Shown in pieces: positions 32,307-43,609 of a stretch of 60,715 nucleotides of DNA; position 1 is the stretch's first letter; each line of letters starts with the position of its first letter. The notes under the pieces were generated by a model that worked only from the letters and a program-made list of their open reading frames with translations, searched no databases and was not told the origin of the DNA. Source of the DNA: Bacillus sp. EB01 (lineage in GTDB: Bacteria > Bacillota > Bacilli > Bacillales > Cytobacillaceae); the NCBI RefSeq assembly GCF_000613125.1, contig NZ_HG964497.1, positions 2,014,405 through 2,075,119 on the forward strand, in the 5' to 3' direction. Made by a program: the position numbers and the translations under genes.

Positions 32307-35300
32307 TTATTCTACAGTTATTTGGTCAGTTTGTTCACCTTTAAGAACCGGCTCTGCCTTGCGATAGCGCTGCATACCTGTTCCCGCAGGGATCAATTTC
32401 CCGATGATAACATTCTCTTTCAAGCCAAGCAGTTCATCGCGTTTACCTTTGATGGCTGCATCTGTAAGGACCCTTGTAGTTTCCTGGAAGGATGCCGCAG
32501 AAAGGAATGAATCCGTTTCAAGAGACGCCTTTGTAATACCCAAAAGTACCGGGCGGCCCGTGGCAGGCATTTTTCCATTCAACAACGCCTTTTCATTTGC
32601 ATCGGTAAACTGATGAATATCTAGCAGCATACCAGGGAGGACATCTGTCTCTCCAGCATCAATGACACGTACCTTGCGCAGCATCTGGCGCACCATAACT
32701 TCAATATGCTTGTCACCAATTTCAACACCCTGCATCCTATATACCTTTTGTACCTCACGAAGCAGGTATTCTTGGACTGAACCGACATCGGTCACTTTCA
32801 GGAGTTCTTTTGGATCGATAGAACCTTCTGTTAGTTCCTGACCTCTTAGGACGCGATCATTAACTGCAACCTTTAGCCTTGCAGTATATGGGGCAGAGTA
32901 AGTTTTTGACTCAACTTCTCCCTGTACCACAATTTCATGCTGGCGGTCCCTTCCCTCGTTGATGCCAACAACGACACCCTCGAGTTCAGCAATAACAGCC
33001 TGGCCTTTTGGATTACGAGCTTCGAACAATTCCTGGATACGTGGCAAACCTTGTGTAATATCGTCCCCAGCAACGCCGCCCGTATGGAATGTACGCATTG
33101 TAAGCTGTGTACCCGGTTCCCCGATAGACTGAGCCGCGATAATACCAACCGCTTCACCGACTTCAACTTCCTGGCCAGTTGCCAGGTTGCGTCCGTAGCA
33201 CTTCTTACATACTCCATGTCTGGTGTTACATGTAAATGCTGAACGGATTTGAACTTCCTCAATGCCTACATTAACGATCTGCACAGCCAAGTCTTCAGTA
33301 ATCAAGCCATTTTCTGGAACAATAATATCACCTGTTTCAGGGTGTTTAATATTCCTTCTTGCATAACGGCCGATTAGGCGTTCATCAAGTGCTTCAATTA
33401 CTTCCGTACCGTCTTTAAGTGCGCGGACGTGCAATCCTCGGTCCGTTCCGCAGTCATCGTCACGGACGATGACATCTTGGGCAACATCAACAAGACGGCG
33501 GGTAAGGTAACCAGAGTCAGCTGTTTTAAGGGCTGTATCAGCAAGACCTTTACGGGCACCATGAGTAGATATAAAGTATTCCAATACTGTCAGACCTTCA
33601 CGGAAGGACGACTTAATTGGCAATTCGATGATTCGTCCAGCCGGGTTGGCCATCAGACCCCGCATACCTGCAAGCTGTGTAAAGTTGGATGCGTTACCCC
33701 GGGCACCGGAGTCACTCATCATGAAAATTGGGTTTGTTTTATTCAGGGAGTTCATAAGTTTACCCTGAATAGTATCCTTCGCTTGGCTCCAGATTGAAAT
33801 GACACGATCATAGCGCTCATCTTCGGTGATCAAACCGCGTCTGAACTGTTTCTGAACATTATCAACCTTTTTCTGAGATTCACTAAGTATCTCTTCTTTT
33901 TCACCCAATACAACGATGTCAGCAACACCGACAGTGATGCCGGCTTTTGTTGAATATTTGAATCCAAGATCCTTCATGCGGTCAAGCATTTTGGACGTTT
34001 CAGTAATCTTGAAGCGTTTAAACACTTCTGCAATGATGTTGCCAAGTATTTTTTTCTTGAATGGTTCGACAAGCGGCATTTCCTTAATTCGCGCCGGTAT
34101 ATCAGTACCTCTTTCAACAAAATACTTTTCTGGGGTTTTCACTTCAAGATTATCTTTCGTTGGTTCATTGATGTATGGGAACGATTTTGGCAAAATTTCA
34201 TTGAATATGAGTTTGCCGACAGTCGTCAGTAGCAGCTGGCTGTTTTGTTCGTCTGTGAAAGTTTCATTATTCAACGATCCCGCATGCACTGCTACCCGTG
34301 TATGCAGATGAACATAACCATTTTGATATGCAATCAACGCTTCATTTGTATCTTTGAAAATCATACCTTCGCCCATTGTACCTTCACGTTCAAGAGTCAA
34401 GTAGTAGTTACCCAATACCATATCCTGAGAAGGAGTTACAACAGGTTTTCCGTCTTTCGGATTCAAGATATTCTGAGCTGCCAGCATCAGTAAGCGTGCT
34501 TCTGCTTGAGCTTCTGCGGAAAGCGGTACGTGTACAGCCATCTGGTCTCCGTCAAAGTCAGCGTTATATGCTGTACATACGAGCGGATGAAGACGAATGG
34601 CACGGCCTTCCACCAAAGTCGGTTCGAACGCCTGAATACCAAGCCTGTGCAGTGTAGGGGCACGGTTCAAAAGGACTGGGTGCTCCCGGATTACTTCTTC
34701 AAGTACATCCCAAACTTCCGGCTGAACGCGTTCGATTTTGCGCTTGGCAGATTTTATATTATGGGCAAGACCCTTCTCAACCAATTCCTTCATGACGAAT
34801 GGCTTGAATAACTCAAGTGCCATTTCCTTAGGCAATCCGCACTGATACATTTTCAGGTTCGGTCCTACAACGATTACCGAACGCCCTGAATAGTCAACAC
34901 GTTTACCAAGAAGGTTTTGGCGGAAACGTCCCTGTTTTCCTTTCAGCATGTGCGAAAGAGATTTCAATGGGCGGTTTCCAGGCCCTGTTACAGGACGGCC
35001 GCGTCGGCCGTTATCGATTAGCGCATCTACTGCTTCCTGAAGCATACGCTTTTCATTTTGGACGATAATGCTAGGAGCACCCAGGTCTAGAAGGCGCTTC
35101 AAGCGGTTGTTTCTGTTAATAACGCGGCGATACAGGTCATTCAGGTCGGAAGTCGCAAAGCGTCCACCATCCAACTGAACCATTGGGCGAAGTTCCGGCG
35201 GGATAACCGGAAGTACATCAAGAATCATCCATGACGGTTCGTTTCCCGATCCACGGAAAGCTTCGATTACTTCAAGACGTTTAATTGCCCGTGTACGCCT

Positions 35301-35903
35301 TTGTCCCTGCGCGGTTTTTAATTCTTCCTTCAGCGTATCGGCTTCTTTATTGAGATCGATATCCGAAAGTAATTTCTTTATTGCTTCGGCACCCATAGAG
35401 GCCTGGAACTTGTTTCCATACTTCTCACGATAAGCACGGTATTCCTTCTCTGAAAGGAGTTGCTTCTTTTCAAGGCTTGTTTCGCCTGTTTCAGTAACAA
35501 CGTAAGATGCAAAGTAAATAACTTCCTCCAGAGCACGAGGTGACATGTCCAGGACAAGCCCCATTCGGCTAGGAATCCCTTTGAAATACCAGATATGAGA
35601 AACAGGAGCTGCTAGTTCAATGTGGCCCATTCGTTCACGGCGCACTTTGGCGCGTGTTACTTCAACGCCGCATCGATCACAGACAACACCTTTGTAACGG
35701 ACACGCTTGTATTTTCCGCAATGGCATTCCCAGTCCTTTGTAGGTCCGAAAATCCTCTCACAGAACAAACCGTCCTTTTCCGGCTTCAATGTACGATAGT
35801 TAATTGTTTCAGGCTTCTTGACTTCACCAAAAGACCAGGAACGAATTTTATCAGGTGATGCAAGGCCGATTTTCATATACTCAAAATTATTAACATCAAG
35901 CAA
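32307..35903 (-). CDS. rpoC: RNA polymerase subunit beta'
   Basis: The 1198-residue beta' subunit. N-terminal zinc site CHCGKYKR...CDRCG (residues about 60-78), active-site loop [12 protein letters not shown] with the three Mg-binding Asp, the second zinc set (CGTDRG ... [13 protein letters not shown]), the bridge-helix/trigger-loop region ([32 protein letters not shown]) and a normal C-terminus. Start is a TTG ([10 protein letters not shown]) after GGGAGGT, as I recall for B. subtilis. Confidence 0.99.
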   Translation of the reverse strand: MLDVNNFEYMKIGLASPDKIRSWSFGEVKKPETINYRTLKPEKDGLFCERIFGPTKDWECHCGKYKRVRYKGVVCDRCGVEVTRAKVRRERMGHIELAAPVSHIWYFKGIPSRMGLVLDMSPRALEEVIYFASYVVTETGETSLEKKQLLSEKEYRAYREKYGNKFQASMGAEAIKKLLSDIDLNKEADTLKEELKTAQGQRRTRAIKRLEVIEAFRGSGNEPSWMILDVLPVIPPELRPMVQLDGGRFATSDLNDLYRRVINRNNRLKRLLDLGAPSIIVQNEKRMLQEAVDALIDNGRRGRPVTGPGNRPLKSLSHMLKGKQGRFRQNLLGKRVDYSGRSVIVVGPNLKMYQCGLPKEMALELFKPFVMKELVEKGLAHNIKSAKRKIERVQPEVWDVLEEVIREHPVLLNRAPTLHRLGIQAFEPTLVEGRAIRLHPLVCTAYNADFDGDQMAVHVPLSAEAQAEARLLMLAAQNILNPKDGKPVVTPSQDMVLGNYYLTLEREGTMGEGMIFKDTNEALIAYQNGYVHLHTRVAVHAGSLNNETFTDEQNSQLLLTTVGKLIFNEILPKSFPYINEPTKDNLEVKTPEKYFVERGTDIPARIKEMPLVEPFKKKILGNIIAEVFKRFKITETSKMLDRMKDLGFKYSTKAGITVGVADIVVLGEKEEILSESQKKVDNVQKQFRRGLITEDERYDRVISIWSQAKDTIQGKLMNSLNKTNPIFMMSDSGARGNASNFTQLAGMRGLMANPAGRIIELPIKSSFREGLTVLEYFISTHGARKGLADTALKTADSGYLTRRLVDVAQDVIVRDDDCGTDRGLHVRALKDGTEVIEALDERLIGRYARRNIKHPETGDIIVPENGLITEDLAVQIVNVGIEEVQIRSAFTCNTRHGVCKKCYGRNLATGQEVEVGEAVGIIAAQSIGEPGTQLTMRTFHTGGVAGDDITQGLPRIQELFEARNPKGQAVIAELEGVVVGINEGRDRQHEIVVQGEVESKTYSAPYTARLKVAVNDRVLRGQELTEGSIDPKELLKVTDVGSVQEYLLREVQKVYRMQGVEIGDKHIEVMVRQMLRKVRVIDAGETDVLPGMLLDIHQFTDANEKALLNGKMPATGRPVLLGITKASLETDSFLSAASFQETTRVLTDAAIKGKRDELLGLKENVIIGKLIPAGTGMQRYRKAEPVLKGEQTDQITVE

Positions 35904-35949
35904 GGGGCCTACCTCCCTTTTAATCTCCAGGTTTTACCCTGTAGCTAGA

Positions 35950-35999
35950 CACAGCTCTTCCCGAGCGCCTATCTATCCATGCAACCCGGGCAAGCTGTG
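35950..35999. repeat. interrupted inverted repeat in the rpoB-rpoC spacer
   Basis: CACAGCT (35950-35956) pairs with AGCTGTG (35993-35999), and CCCG (35960-35963) with CGGG (35987-35990). No T run follows, so it is not a terminator. It contains GAGCGCCTATC, which resembles the start of the dispersed repeat at 2908, so it may be a truncated copy or an RNA processing structure. Confidence 0.55.
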
Positions 36000-36018
36000 G
36001 TTTGTTACTCTTTTGAAG

Positions 36019-39000
36019 CTATTCTTTGGAACCTACTTTTTCAGACTCGAAGTTTTGTGATTCTGGCGCGATTGTCAATGTATCAACCTGCTGCATATCA
36101 TCATCATCTTCAAGGTCACGCATTTCTATTTCCTCTTCATCACCGGAAAGGATCTTAACATCCATACCAAGGCTTTGAAGCTCTTTAATTAATACTTTAA
36201 ATGATTCTGGAACACCTGGTTCCGGTACATTCTCCCCTTTTACGATTGCCTCGTATGTCTTCACGCGTCCGACTACGTCATCGGATTTAACGGTGAGGAT
36301 TTCTTGCAATGTATAGGCAGCACCGTATGCTTCAAGTGCCCAAACTTCCATCTCACCGAAACGCTGTCCGCCAAACTGGGCTTTACCGCCAAGAGGCTGC
36401 TGCGTAACAAGTGAGTACGGGCCAGTCGAACGTGCGTGAAGTTTATCATCAACCATGTGAGCAAGCTTAATCATATACATGACGCCAACTGAAACCCGGT
36501 TGTCAAAAGGTTCGCCTGTTCGTCCATCATAAAGGACGGTCTTGGCATCTCGGGCCATTCCAGCTTCCTCAATCGTTGACCATACATCTTCTTCGGTAGC
36601 ACCGTCAAATACCGGTGATGCTACGTGGATGCCCAGTGCTCTTGCTGCCATCCCAAGATGGAGCTCTAGCACCTGTCCTATATTCATACGAGACGGAACG
36701 CCAAGAGGGTTCAGCATGATATCAACCGGTGTACCATCTGGCAGGTACGGCATATCCTCTTCAGGAAGTATGCGGGAAATTACCCCTTTGTTTCCGTGGC
36801 GTCCCGCCATCTTATCGCCTTCGTGAATTTTACGTTTCTGAACGATATAGACACGGACTAGCTGGTTTACACCAGGAGGGAGTTCATCCCCATCTTCACG
36901 GTTGAATACTTTTACATCATGGACAATTCCACCGCCGCCGTGTGGTACACGGAGTGACGTATCCCGTACTTCCCGGGCTTTCTCACCAAAGATTGCGTGG
37001 AGCAAGCGCTCTTCTGCTGTCAGTTCAGTTACACCTTTAGGTGTTACCTTTCCTACAAGAAGATCACCATCTTTTACCTCCGCGCCAATGCGGATAATTC
37101 CACGCTCATCCAGATTCCGAAGCGCATCTTCCCCGACATTCGGAATATCACGAGTGATTTCTTCAGGTCCAAGCTTTGTATCACGGGACTCTGATTCATA
37201 TTCTTCAATATGGATAGAGGTATACACATCATCTTTTACAAGGCGCTCGCTCATGATGATTGCATCTTCATAGTTATAGCCATCCCAGTTAACAAATGCT
37301 ACTAATACGTTCCGACCAAGAGCCAGTTCGCCTTTTTCCATGGATGGACCATCAGCCAAAATTTCGCCTTTTGTTACTCGGTCACCCACTGAAACAATTG
37401 GGCGCTGGTTATAACAGGTTCCCTGGTTGGAGCGAATAAATTTCAGCATGCGATATTTATCAAGGTCACCCTTAACTTCGGTACCATCAATCTCCTTAAC
37501 ACGGCGCACCCAGACTTCACGGGCCTCGACATGTTCAACGATACCCTCGTGTTTACAGATAACAGCAGCACCTGAATCCTTGGCAGATACGTGTTCCATA
37601 CCCGTCCCAACTCTTGGGGACTCCGGCTGCATAAGAGGCACAGCCTGACGCTGCATGTTAGCACCCATAAGAGCGCGGTTCGAGTCATCGTTTTCAAGGA
37701 ACGGAATACATGCGGTCGCAGCAGATACTACCTGTTTCGGCGATACATCCATATAATCGATCCGTTCACGCGCTACTACAGTGTTTTCACCGCGGAAGCG
37801 TGCAACAACATCTTCATCAAGGAAAGTGCCATCGTCACCTAGACGTGCATTTGCCTGGGCAACAACATAAAGATCTTCTTCATCCGCTGTAAGATAATCA
37901 ATTCTGTCCGTCACTTTGCCTGTTTCAGGGTCAATTCTGCGGTATGGTGTTTCAATAAAGCCAAACCTATTCACTTTCGCAAAGGATGAAAGTGAGTTGA
38001 TCAAGCCAATATTTGGTCCTTCAGGTGTTTCAATCGGACACATACGCCCGTAATGGGAATAGTGAACGTCACGAACTTCAAAGCCAGCACGCTCACGTGT
38101 CAAACCACCCGGTCCGAGTGCAGAAAGACGGCGTTTGTGCGTCAATTCAGCAAGCGGATTGGTTTGGTCCATGAACTGGGAAAGCTGAGAGCTCCCAAAG
38201 AACTCTTTAATTGAAGCAATGACTGGACGGATATTGATCAACTGCTGCGGCGTGATTGTAGCTGTATCCTGAATGGACATTCGCTCACGAACCACACGCT
38301 CCATCCTTGATAAACCGATACGGAATTGGTTTTGTAACAATTCCCCTACAGAACGAAGGCGGCGGTTTCCAAGATGGTCAATATCATCAGTATCTCCCAC
38401 TCCATGCAACAGATTGAAGAAATAACTGATTGTCGAAATAATATCAGCAGGAGTAATGTTCTTTATCGGCTCCGGTACATATGCATTACTCAGAATGTTG
38501 ATGACTTTTTCATTGTCATCTGTTGGAGCGAAAATCTTAATGCTCTGAAGGACAACATCACCTTCAATAACGGTGCCTCCAGGCTGATAGCTATACATAT
38601 TGATGTTCTTTTCAAGGGCAGGAATAATCCGATCCAAGTTCCTGCGGTCAAGAAGAGTGCCTGCTTCAGCAAGGATTTCACCTGTTTCAGGATCAACCAG
38701 TGCTTCCGCGAGCCGCTGTCCAAAAAGCCGGTTTTTAATATGGAGCTTCTTGTTGATTTTATAACGGCCTACACTCGCTAAATCATAACGTTTCGGGTCA
38801 AAAAAGCGCGAAATAATAAGGCTCTTCGCATTTTCTACTGTAGGCGGTTCACCCGGGCGAAGCCTTTCGTAGATTTCAAGCAAAGCTTTTTCAATGCTGT
38901 CCGTATTGTCTTTTTCCAGTGTATTGCGGAGATACTCATTGTCGCCAATGAGGTCGATGATTTCTTGATCAGAGCCGAACCCAAGCGCACGTAAAAGAAC

Positions 39001-39579
39001 CGTAACTGGGAGTTTCCTTGTACGATCTATCCTGACGTATACGACGTCCTTGGCATCTGTTTCATACTCAAGCCATGCGCCGCGGTTCGGAATAACGGTT
39101 GCAGTAAAACCTTTTTTACCGTTTTTATCTAGCTTCCCGCTGTAATATACGCTCGGAGAACGCACAAGCTGGGAAACTATAACACGCTCCGCACCATTGA
39201 TGACGAACGTGCCAGTTTCTGTCATAAGCGGGAAATCGCCCATGAAAACATCCTGGTCTTTAACTTCCCCTGTTTCTTTGTTGACGAGACGCACTTTTAC
39301 ACGCAATGGTGCTGCATATGTAACATCCCGTTCCTTTGATTCCTCAACGGAATATTTCGGATCGCCAAGGCTATAATCAATAAATTCTAGAGATAGGTTA
39401 CCAGTAAAGTCTTCAATCGGTGAAATATCCTGGAACATTTCACGCAGTCCCTCATCAAGAAACCATTGATAAGAAGAGGTTTGGATTTCAATTAGATTTG
39501 GTAATTCTAAAACTTCACTGATTCGCGCGTAACTTCTTCGTTGGCGGTGTCGTCCATACTGAACTAGTTGACCTGTCAA
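36019..39579 (-). CDS. rpoB: RNA polymerase subunit beta
   Basis: The 1186-residue beta subunit. The rifampicin region ([20 protein letters not shown], then [11 protein letters not shown]) is wild type. Other conserved parts: [49 protein letters not shown] and [20 protein letters not shown]. The acidic C-terminal tail ([14 protein letters not shown]...) is shorter than in B. subtilis. Start chosen: TTG (MTGQLVQYG) eight bases after GAGGGG; a GTG three codons upstream overlaps that site. Confidence 0.99.
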   Translation of the reverse strand: MTGQLVQYGRHRQRRSYARISEVLELPNLIEIQTSSYQWFLDEGLREMFQDISPIEDFTGNLSLEFIDYSLGDPKYSVEESKERDVTYAAPLRVKVRLVNKETGEVKDQDVFMGDFPLMTETGTFVINGAERVIVSQLVRSPSVYYSGKLDKNGKKGFTATVIPNRGAWLEYETDAKDVVYVRIDRTRKLPVTVLLRALGFGSDQEIIDLIGDNEYLRNTLEKDNTDSIEKALLEIYERLRPGEPPTVENAKSLIISRFFDPKRYDLASVGRYKINKKLHIKNRLFGQRLAEALVDPETGEILAEAGTLLDRRNLDRIIPALEKNINMYSYQPGGTVIEGDVVLQSIKIFAPTDDNEKVINILSNAYVPEPIKNITPADIISTISYFFNLLHGVGDTDDIDHLGNRRLRSVGELLQNQFRIGLSRMERVVRERMSIQDTATITPQQLINIRPVIASIKEFFGSSQLSQFMDQTNPLAELTHKRRLSALGPGGLTRERAGFEVRDVHYSHYGRMCPIETPEGPNIGLINSLSSFAKVNRFGFIETPYRRIDPETGKVTDRIDYLTADEEDLYVVAQANARLGDDGTFLDEDVVARFRGENTVVARERIDYMDVSPKQVVSAATACIPFLENDDSNRALMGANMQRQAVPLMQPESPRVGTGMEHVSAKDSGAAVICKHEGIVEHVEAREVWVRRVKEIDGTEVKGDLDKYRMLKFIRSNQGTCYNQRPIVSVGDRVTKGEILADGPSMEKGELALGRNVLVAFVNWDGYNYEDAIIMSERLVKDDVYTSIHIEEYESESRDTKLGPEEITRDIPNVGEDALRNLDERGIIRIGAEVKDGDLLVGKVTPKGVTELTAEERLLHAIFGEKAREVRDTSLRVPHGGGGIVHDVKVFNREDGDELPPGVNQLVRVYIVQKRKIHEGDKMAGRHGNKGVISRILPEEDMPYLPDGTPVDIMLNPLGVPSRMNIGQVLELHLGMAARALGIHVASPVFDGATEEDVWSTIEEAGMARDAKTVLYDGRTGEPFDNRVSVGVMYMIKLAHMVDDKLHARSTGPYSLVTQQPLGGKAQFGGQRFGEMEVWALEAYGAAYTLQEILTVKSDDVVGRVKTYEAIVKGENVPEPGVPESFKVLIKELQSLGMDVKILSGDEEEIEMRDLEDDDDMQQVDTLTIAPESQNFESEKVGSKE

Positions 39580-39843
39580 CTGATTCACCCCTCAAATCAA
39601 GCGTTATTGTAAATCTATCTGCGCCTGTCGCCAGGCAGTAACCATAGCAACAGACAAAAAGAAAAAGGGTTTTGACTCTCCAAAAACCACATTTTTCACA
39701 TTTTACCTATTATTTTGTCATCCTTTCCTTTCTATACCATTTTTATACAAAATAAGTCCAACTAAACAGGAATCTTACCCCATTTAGCAAAAAAAGCTTG
39801 ACTTTTTCGGAAGGCATAAAAAAGATGATGATGGCATTTTATA

Positions 39844-39872
39844 ATATTAACATAGTAGCATATGTCAGTCAA
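39844..39872 (-). promoter_or_regulatory. rpoBC promoter
   Basis: Minus strand -35 TTGACT (39867-39872), 17-base spacer and -10 TAATAT (39844-39849), overlapping the stop codon of the upstream methyltransferase gene. It leaves an rpoB leader of about 255 bases, in which I see no recognised control element. Confidence 0.7.
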
Positions 39873-40471
39873 ACGTTTTTTGCCCTAATAATGTAATAAC
39901 CTTTTTCCTTATCAACGATTGTTACATCACCAAAAAGCTCGTTCAACTTATCCAAAGCAGAGGGCGCTCCTTGCTTCTTTTGAATAACAACCCACAATTC
40001 TCCTTCATTAGCCAATACCTTCCGGCTCTGAAAAAAGATATCATGGACTGTCTTTTTCCCCGCACGAATAGGCGGGTTTGTCAGAATTACAGAAAACCCA
40101 GTCTCCTTGACATTATGAAGCCTGTCACTTTCATAAATCCTAACATTCTCAATCCCATTGGCTTTTGCGTTTTCTACAGCAAGCTCTAGTGCACGTTCAT
40201 TTACATCAACCATATGTACAATCTGGTCCGTAAACGTTTTGGCAAGTGCAAGGCCAATAGGTCCATATCCGCAGCCAACATCAAGCATCGGCCCATCCAG
40301 ATCAGGGGGTATAAAAGTCTCAATTAAAAGCCTTGACCCAAAGTCAACCTCATTTCTTGAAAAAACCCCACTGTCAGTTTTAAATCGAAGCCTCTGGCCC
40401 CTTAATGTAAAGTCCCAATGTTTCGGAGAACTTTCCGAACTCGGCTTTTTGGAATAATAATGTTCCGACAT
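39869..40471 (-). CDS. ybxB: YbxB, class I SAM-dependent methyltransferase (RsmC-like)
   Basis: A 200-residue protein of the RsmC/RlmG MTS-domain type. Motif I is LDVGCGYGPIGLAL, and the catalytic NPPI-like motif is VILTNPPIRAG. It lies between rplL and rpoB as in B. subtilis. It is probably an rRNA N2-guanine methyltransferase; the exact target is unknown to me. The start is the ATG of MSEHYYS, nine bases after GGAGG; an in-frame GTG overlaps that site. Confidence 0.9.
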   Translation of the reverse strand: MSEHYYSKKPSSESSPKHWDFTLRGQRLRFKTDSGVFSRNEVDFGSRLLIETFIPPDLDGPMLDVGCGYGPIGLALAKTFTDQIVHMVDVNERALELAVENAKANGIENVRIYESDRLHNVKETGFSVILTNPPIRAGKKTVHDIFFQSRKVLANEGELWVVIQKKQGAPSALDKLNELFGDVTIVDKEKGYYIIRAKNV

Positions 40472-40584
40472 AAGCTTCACCTCCAGGAATATAACGGAAT
40501 TGTCCTAGAAACGTATTATAGCTATCCGGCCATCAAAAAGCAAAAAACATCGGCTAGCTTAAAACGGCACTTTCGCTTTTCTAC

Positions 40585-40706
40585 TTGTCTACTTCAGCGC
40601 CCAGGGCCTAGTATCCTTCGGTCCCCTTACTAGGATAAGTCAACATCGATTCACTCTGTTCATCGGCCCTCCAGGCCATCGGCGCTGAACGGGCGCTTTC
40701 GCTTTT
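40585..40706 (+). repeat. degenerate dispersed repeat, copy 2
   Basis: Noncoding DNA between ybxB and rplL. A 9-bp perfect inverted repeat TTCAGCGCC/GGCGCTGAA (40593-40601/40681-40689) brackets GGTCCCCT and GGATAAGTCA, and GGGCGCTTTCGCTTTT follows. Same landmarks, order and orientation as the segment at 2908-3122. A partial duplicate of the end (CACTTTCGCTTTT) lies at 40568-40580. Confidence 0.65.
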
Positions 40707-40710
40707 CATG

Positions 40711-40738
40711 CAAAAAAGCCCGCTTTGGCAGCGAGCTT
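40711..40738 (-). terminator. rplJL terminator
   Basis: Stem AAGCTCGC/GCGGGCTT with one G-U pair (40731-40738/40716-40723), followed by a T run on the minus strand. It lies 14 bases after the rplL stop. Confidence 0.85.
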
Positions 40739-40751
40739 TTCACTAGAGAAA

Positions 40752-41114
40752 TTACTTAACTTCGACGTTAGCTCCAACTTCATCAAGCTTAGCTTTGATA
40801 GCTTCAGCATCTTCTTTAGAAACGCCTTCTTTGATTGCCTTTGGAGTGTTGTCAACAAGATCTTTTGCTTCTTTAAGTCCAAGGCCTGTGATTTCACGAA
40901 CAACCTTGATAACTTTGATTTTCTGGTCGCCAGCAGATGCAAGAATTACATCAAACTCAGTTTGCTCTTCGGCAACTGGGCCAGCAGCGCCACCAGCAAC
41001 AGCTACAGGTGCAGCTGCAGTTACGCCAAATTCTTCTTCGATTGCTTTTACTAGGTCGTTAAGTTCCAATACAGTCATGGACTTAACCGCTTCAATGATT
41101 TGTTCTTTAGTCAT
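40752..41114 (-). CDS. rplL: 50S ribosomal protein L7/L12
   Basis: The 120-residue acidic stalk protein. N-terminal dimerisation domain (residues 1-32), Ala/Gly-rich hinge ([19 protein letters not shown]) and C-terminal domain with [20 protein letters not shown] that recruits translational GTPases. Normal length. Confidence 0.98.
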   Translation of the reverse strand: MTKEQIIEAVKSMTVLELNDLVKAIEEEFGVTAAAPVAVAGGAAGPVAEEQTEFDVILASAGDQKIKVIKVVREITGLGLKEAKDLVDNTPKAIKEGVSKEDAEAIKAKLDEVGANVEVK

Positions 41115-41169
41115 TGTGGAAGTTCCTCCTTAAATTTGTTTGGTTTATTGTAAAGCGAAAACGTTTAGC

Positions 41170-41670
41170 TTACGCGCCTTGTTCTTCTTTCTGTTCTGCA
41201 ACAGCCTTTGTAGCAAGAGCAAGATTGCGGATAGGTGCTTGAAGCACGCTGAGGAGCATGGAAAGCAAGCCTTCGCGGGATGGTAGCTCTGCAAGAGCCT
41301 GAATTTCCGCTACAGTTGCAATGTTTCCTTCGATAACACCAGCCTTGATTTCAAGAGCCTCATGTTTTTTAGCAAAATCGTTAATGATTTTTGCTGGAGC
41401 TACAACATCTTCATTACTGAATGCAATAGCATTAGGACCAGTCAAAGACTCGTTCAATCCTTCAAAGCCATTCGCTTCAGCCGCGCGGCGAGTCATTGAG
41501 TTCTTGTAAACCTTGAACTCGACACCTGCTTCGCGAAGTTGTTTACGAAGCTCAGTTACTTCGGCAACATTCAATCCGCGGTAATCAACAACTACGGATG
41601 TAACGCTGTTTTTGAATTTGTCGGCGATTTCATCGACGATCAGTTTCTTTTGTTCAATAGCGCTGCTCAT
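41170..41670 (-). CDS. rplJ: 50S ribosomal protein L10
   Basis: The 166-residue stalk base protein: [51 protein letters not shown] and [20 protein letters not shown]. The C-terminal helix holds L7/L12 dimers. The start is MSSAIEQ after AGGAGGTG; the in-frame upstream extension belongs to the leader. Confidence 0.98.
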   Translation of the reverse strand: MSSAIEQKKLIVDEIADKFKNSVTSVVVDYRGLNVAEVTELRKQLREAGVEFKVYKNSMTRRAAEANGFEGLNESLTGPNAIAFSNEDVVAPAKIINDFAKKHEALEIKAGVIEGNIATVAEIQALAELPSREGLLSMLLSVLQAPIRNLALATKAVAEQKEEQGA

Positions 41671-41855
41671 TATTACACCTCCTGTGGAATTAATGGCATT
41701 TATACCGGGCAAATAAAAGCCTCCATATCCGTAAGACATGGAGGCATAATACAATAGCCATTTCACTGGCTCATTCTATCGTATTCCCTCGGCAGGAAAT
41801 TAAGCCGCTTGGCCCCTGCTGTCTTCGGTACAAATGTATGAAATTCAAACAACAG
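41671..41855 (-). ncRNA. rplJ (L10) leader with attenuator hairpin
   Basis: The leader is about 185 bases, between the rplJ promoter and rplJ. It contains a terminator-like hairpin GCCTCCAT/ATGGAGGC (41738-41745/41719-41726) followed by TTTTATTT, and upstream pairing segments. An L10-binding autoregulatory leader before rplJ is known across bacteria. The hairpin suggests premature termination when L10(L12) is in excess; this is inferred. Confidence 0.65.
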
Positions 41856-41860
41856 AAACA

Positions 41861-41889
41861 ATCTTATCAAATTGATAACTGTTTGTCAA
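41861..41889 (-). promoter_or_regulatory. rplJL promoter
   Basis: Minus strand -35 TTGACA (41884-41889), 17-base spacer and -10 TAAGAT (41861-41866), immediately after rplA. Confidence 0.8.
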
Positions 41890-41893
41890 TATC

Positions 41894-42592
41894 TTATTTT
41901 GTTGTTACAGATGCTGGATCTACTTTTACGCCAGGGCCCATTGTAGAAGCAACTGTTACGTTCTTCATGTAAGTGCCTTTAGCAGCAGCCGGCTTCGCTT
42001 TAAGCATTGTTTCGAAAACAGTCTTGAAGTTTTCAGCAAGCTTTTCGTTTTCGAAAGAAGCTTTACCGATTGGAACATGGATGTTTCCAGCTTTATCAAC
42101 ACGGTATTCTACTTTACCAGCTTTGATTTCATTAACAGCTCGAGTTACATCGAATGTAACTGTACCTGTTTTTGGGTTAGGCATAAGGCCTTTAGGTCCT
42201 AGTACGCGGCCAAGCTTACCAACCTCACCCATCATGTCTGGAGTTGCAACGATAACATCGAAGTCAAACCAGCCTTGTTGGATTTTGGTAATGAACTCTG
42301 CATCGCCGACATAATCTGCACCAGCTGCTTCAGCTTCCTTCACTTTTTCGCCTTTAGCGAAAACGAGGACACGCTGAGTTTTACCAGTTCCGTTCGGAAG
42401 CACTACTGCTCCACGAATTTGCTGGTCAGCTTTTTTAGGGTCTACGCCAAGACGGAAGGCAACTTCAAGAGTTGCATCGAATTTAGTATAGTTAGTTTTC
42501 TTTGCAAGTTCAATTGCTTCAGCAAGCGGATAAGCTTTTGTACGGTCTACAAGCTTAGCAGCTTCAAGATACTTTTTGCTTTTCTTAGCCAT
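41894..42592 (-). CDS. rplA: 50S ribosomal protein L1
   Basis: The 232-residue L1 stalk protein. Visible: [40 protein letters not shown] and [13 protein letters not shown]1 binds 23S rRNA and represses its own mRNA in many bacteria. Candidate L1 sites lie upstream of both rplA and rplK here. Confidence 0.98.
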   Translation of the reverse strand: MAKKSKKYLEAAKLVDRTKAYPLAEAIELAKKTNYTKFDATLEVAFRLGVDPKKADQQIRGAVVLPNGTGKTQRVLVFAKGEKVKEAEAAGADYVGDAEFITKIQQGWFDFDVIVATPDMMGEVGKLGRVLGPKGLMPNPKTGTVTFDVTRAVNEIKAGKVEYRVDKAGNIHVPIGKASFENEKLAENFKTVFETMLKAKPAAAKGTYMKNVTVASTMGPGVKVDPASVTTK

Positions 42593-42798
42593 TTTAAATT
42601 TCCTCCTTGATTTGTGGTTTTAACGGAATTGGACCTCCCACTTTTAAAAGGTGCGATACACCTTTCGGAACACAACTTTGTTCGACGAGAAATCTAAGGA
42701 TTCCTATATGATTTCAAATACTGTTTCCTCAAGACAGAATAAAGGTTGCGTGTGCCAATCAGCTACGCAACCCCATCATCTCACAGAACTAGCAGGGA
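42593..42798 (-). promoter_or_regulatory. rplK-rplA intergenic leader with hairpin and candidate L1 site
   Basis: A 206-base spacer. It has a hairpin GGTTGCGT/ACGCAACC (42765-42772/42744-42751) followed by TTTATT, then the minus-strand motif AGTGGGAGG (42634-42642) close to the rplA ribosome-binding site. The same motif occurs before rplK. It resembles the GTGGGAG core of known L1 mRNA sites (from memory). No strong promoter is seen in it. Confidence 0.5.
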
Positions 42799-43224
42799 TT
42801 AGTCTTCGATGACAATACCCATGCTGCGCGCAGTACCTTCAACCATGCGCATTGCTGCTTCAACGCTGGCCGCATTCAGGTCAGGCATTTTCTGTTCAGC
42901 AATCTCGCGCACCTTGTCGCGCTTAACTGTTGCTACTTTATTACGGTTAGGCTGGCCTGAACCAGACTGGATTCCGGCTGCAACTTTCAATAGAACTGCA
43001 GCTGGAGGGGTTTTCGTAATAAATGTAAATGAACGGTCTTCAAAAACCGTAATTTCAACAGGAATGATCAGACCTGCTTGGTCCGCTGTACGAGCGTTAA
43101 ATTCCTTACAGAATCCCATGATATTAACACCAGCTTGACCCAATGCAGGACCAACCGGCGGCGCAGGGTTAGCTTTTCCAGCAGGAATTTGCAATTTAAC
43201 CATCTTAATTACTTTTTTAGCCAC
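42799..43224 (-). CDS. rplK: 50S ribosomal protein L11
   Basis: The 141-residue L11. Flexible N-terminal domain with [21 protein letters not shown], the site of thiostrepton-linked prolines, and the rRNA-binding C-terminal domain [13 protein letters not shown]11 is needed for RelA activation. The start is GTG ([11 protein letters not shown]) after AAGGAGGTG; the in-frame upstream sequence is leader. Confidence 0.98.
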   Translation of the reverse strand: MAKKVIKMVKLQIPAGKANPAPPVGPALGQAGVNIMGFCKEFNARTADQAGLIIPVEITVFEDRSFTFITKTPPAAVLLKVAAGIQSGSGQPNRNKVATVKRDKVREIAEQKMPDLNAASVEAAMRMVEGTARSMGIVIED

Positions 43225-43358
43225 GAGACACACCTCCTTAAAAAGTCCGTGATGTGGTAATAGGGGTTCTACCCCTCCCACTCATATAAAAGCCTTTATT
43301 AGAGAATAAAGGCATGGCAAATGTCCGGTTTATTGTCCAAGACATACTGACCTTTGAA
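43225..43358 (-). promoter_or_regulatory. rplK leader with attenuator hairpin and candidate L1 site
   Basis: From the promoter, the transcript first meets a 9-bp perfect hairpin GCCTTTATT/AATAAAGGC (43305-43313/43292-43300) followed by TTTTATAT, a likely intrinsic terminator. AGTGGGAGGGG (43272-43282) comes next and pairs with the following ACCCCT. Order: promoter, terminator, candidate L1 site, ribosome-binding site. Confidence 0.55.
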
Positions 43359-43387
43359 ATGTTACCACTTTTCACTGGTGATTTCAA
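43359..43387 (-). promoter_or_regulatory. rplKA promoter
   Basis: Minus strand -35 TTGAAA (43382-43387), 17-base spacer ending TGG, and -10 TAACAT (43359-43364). The further 220 bases up to nusG (43388-43609) show no gene and no clear terminator. Confidence 0.7.
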
Positions 43388-43609
43388 GTTATTTTACAAA
43401 TTGGATTTGTTTTTCTTGACTGCCATCAACAAAAAGTATTCCTTCGCCTCAAGCTTCAGCTACATGCAGTCCTTTAAAAATACCGTTAACTCTGGTAATT
43501 AACTAAAAATACCTGATAGGCAAAGCAGGATTTCACTACGGGTCAACCTTAAGAAAAATCCTTTGCGTGTCTGACCGTCAGTGGAAGATCGCCACCGATA
43601 AAATCGTAC

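Noticed and set aside
36019-39579. Rifampicin-resistance change in rpoB
   Set aside because: The [23 protein letters not shown] region looks wild type by eye.
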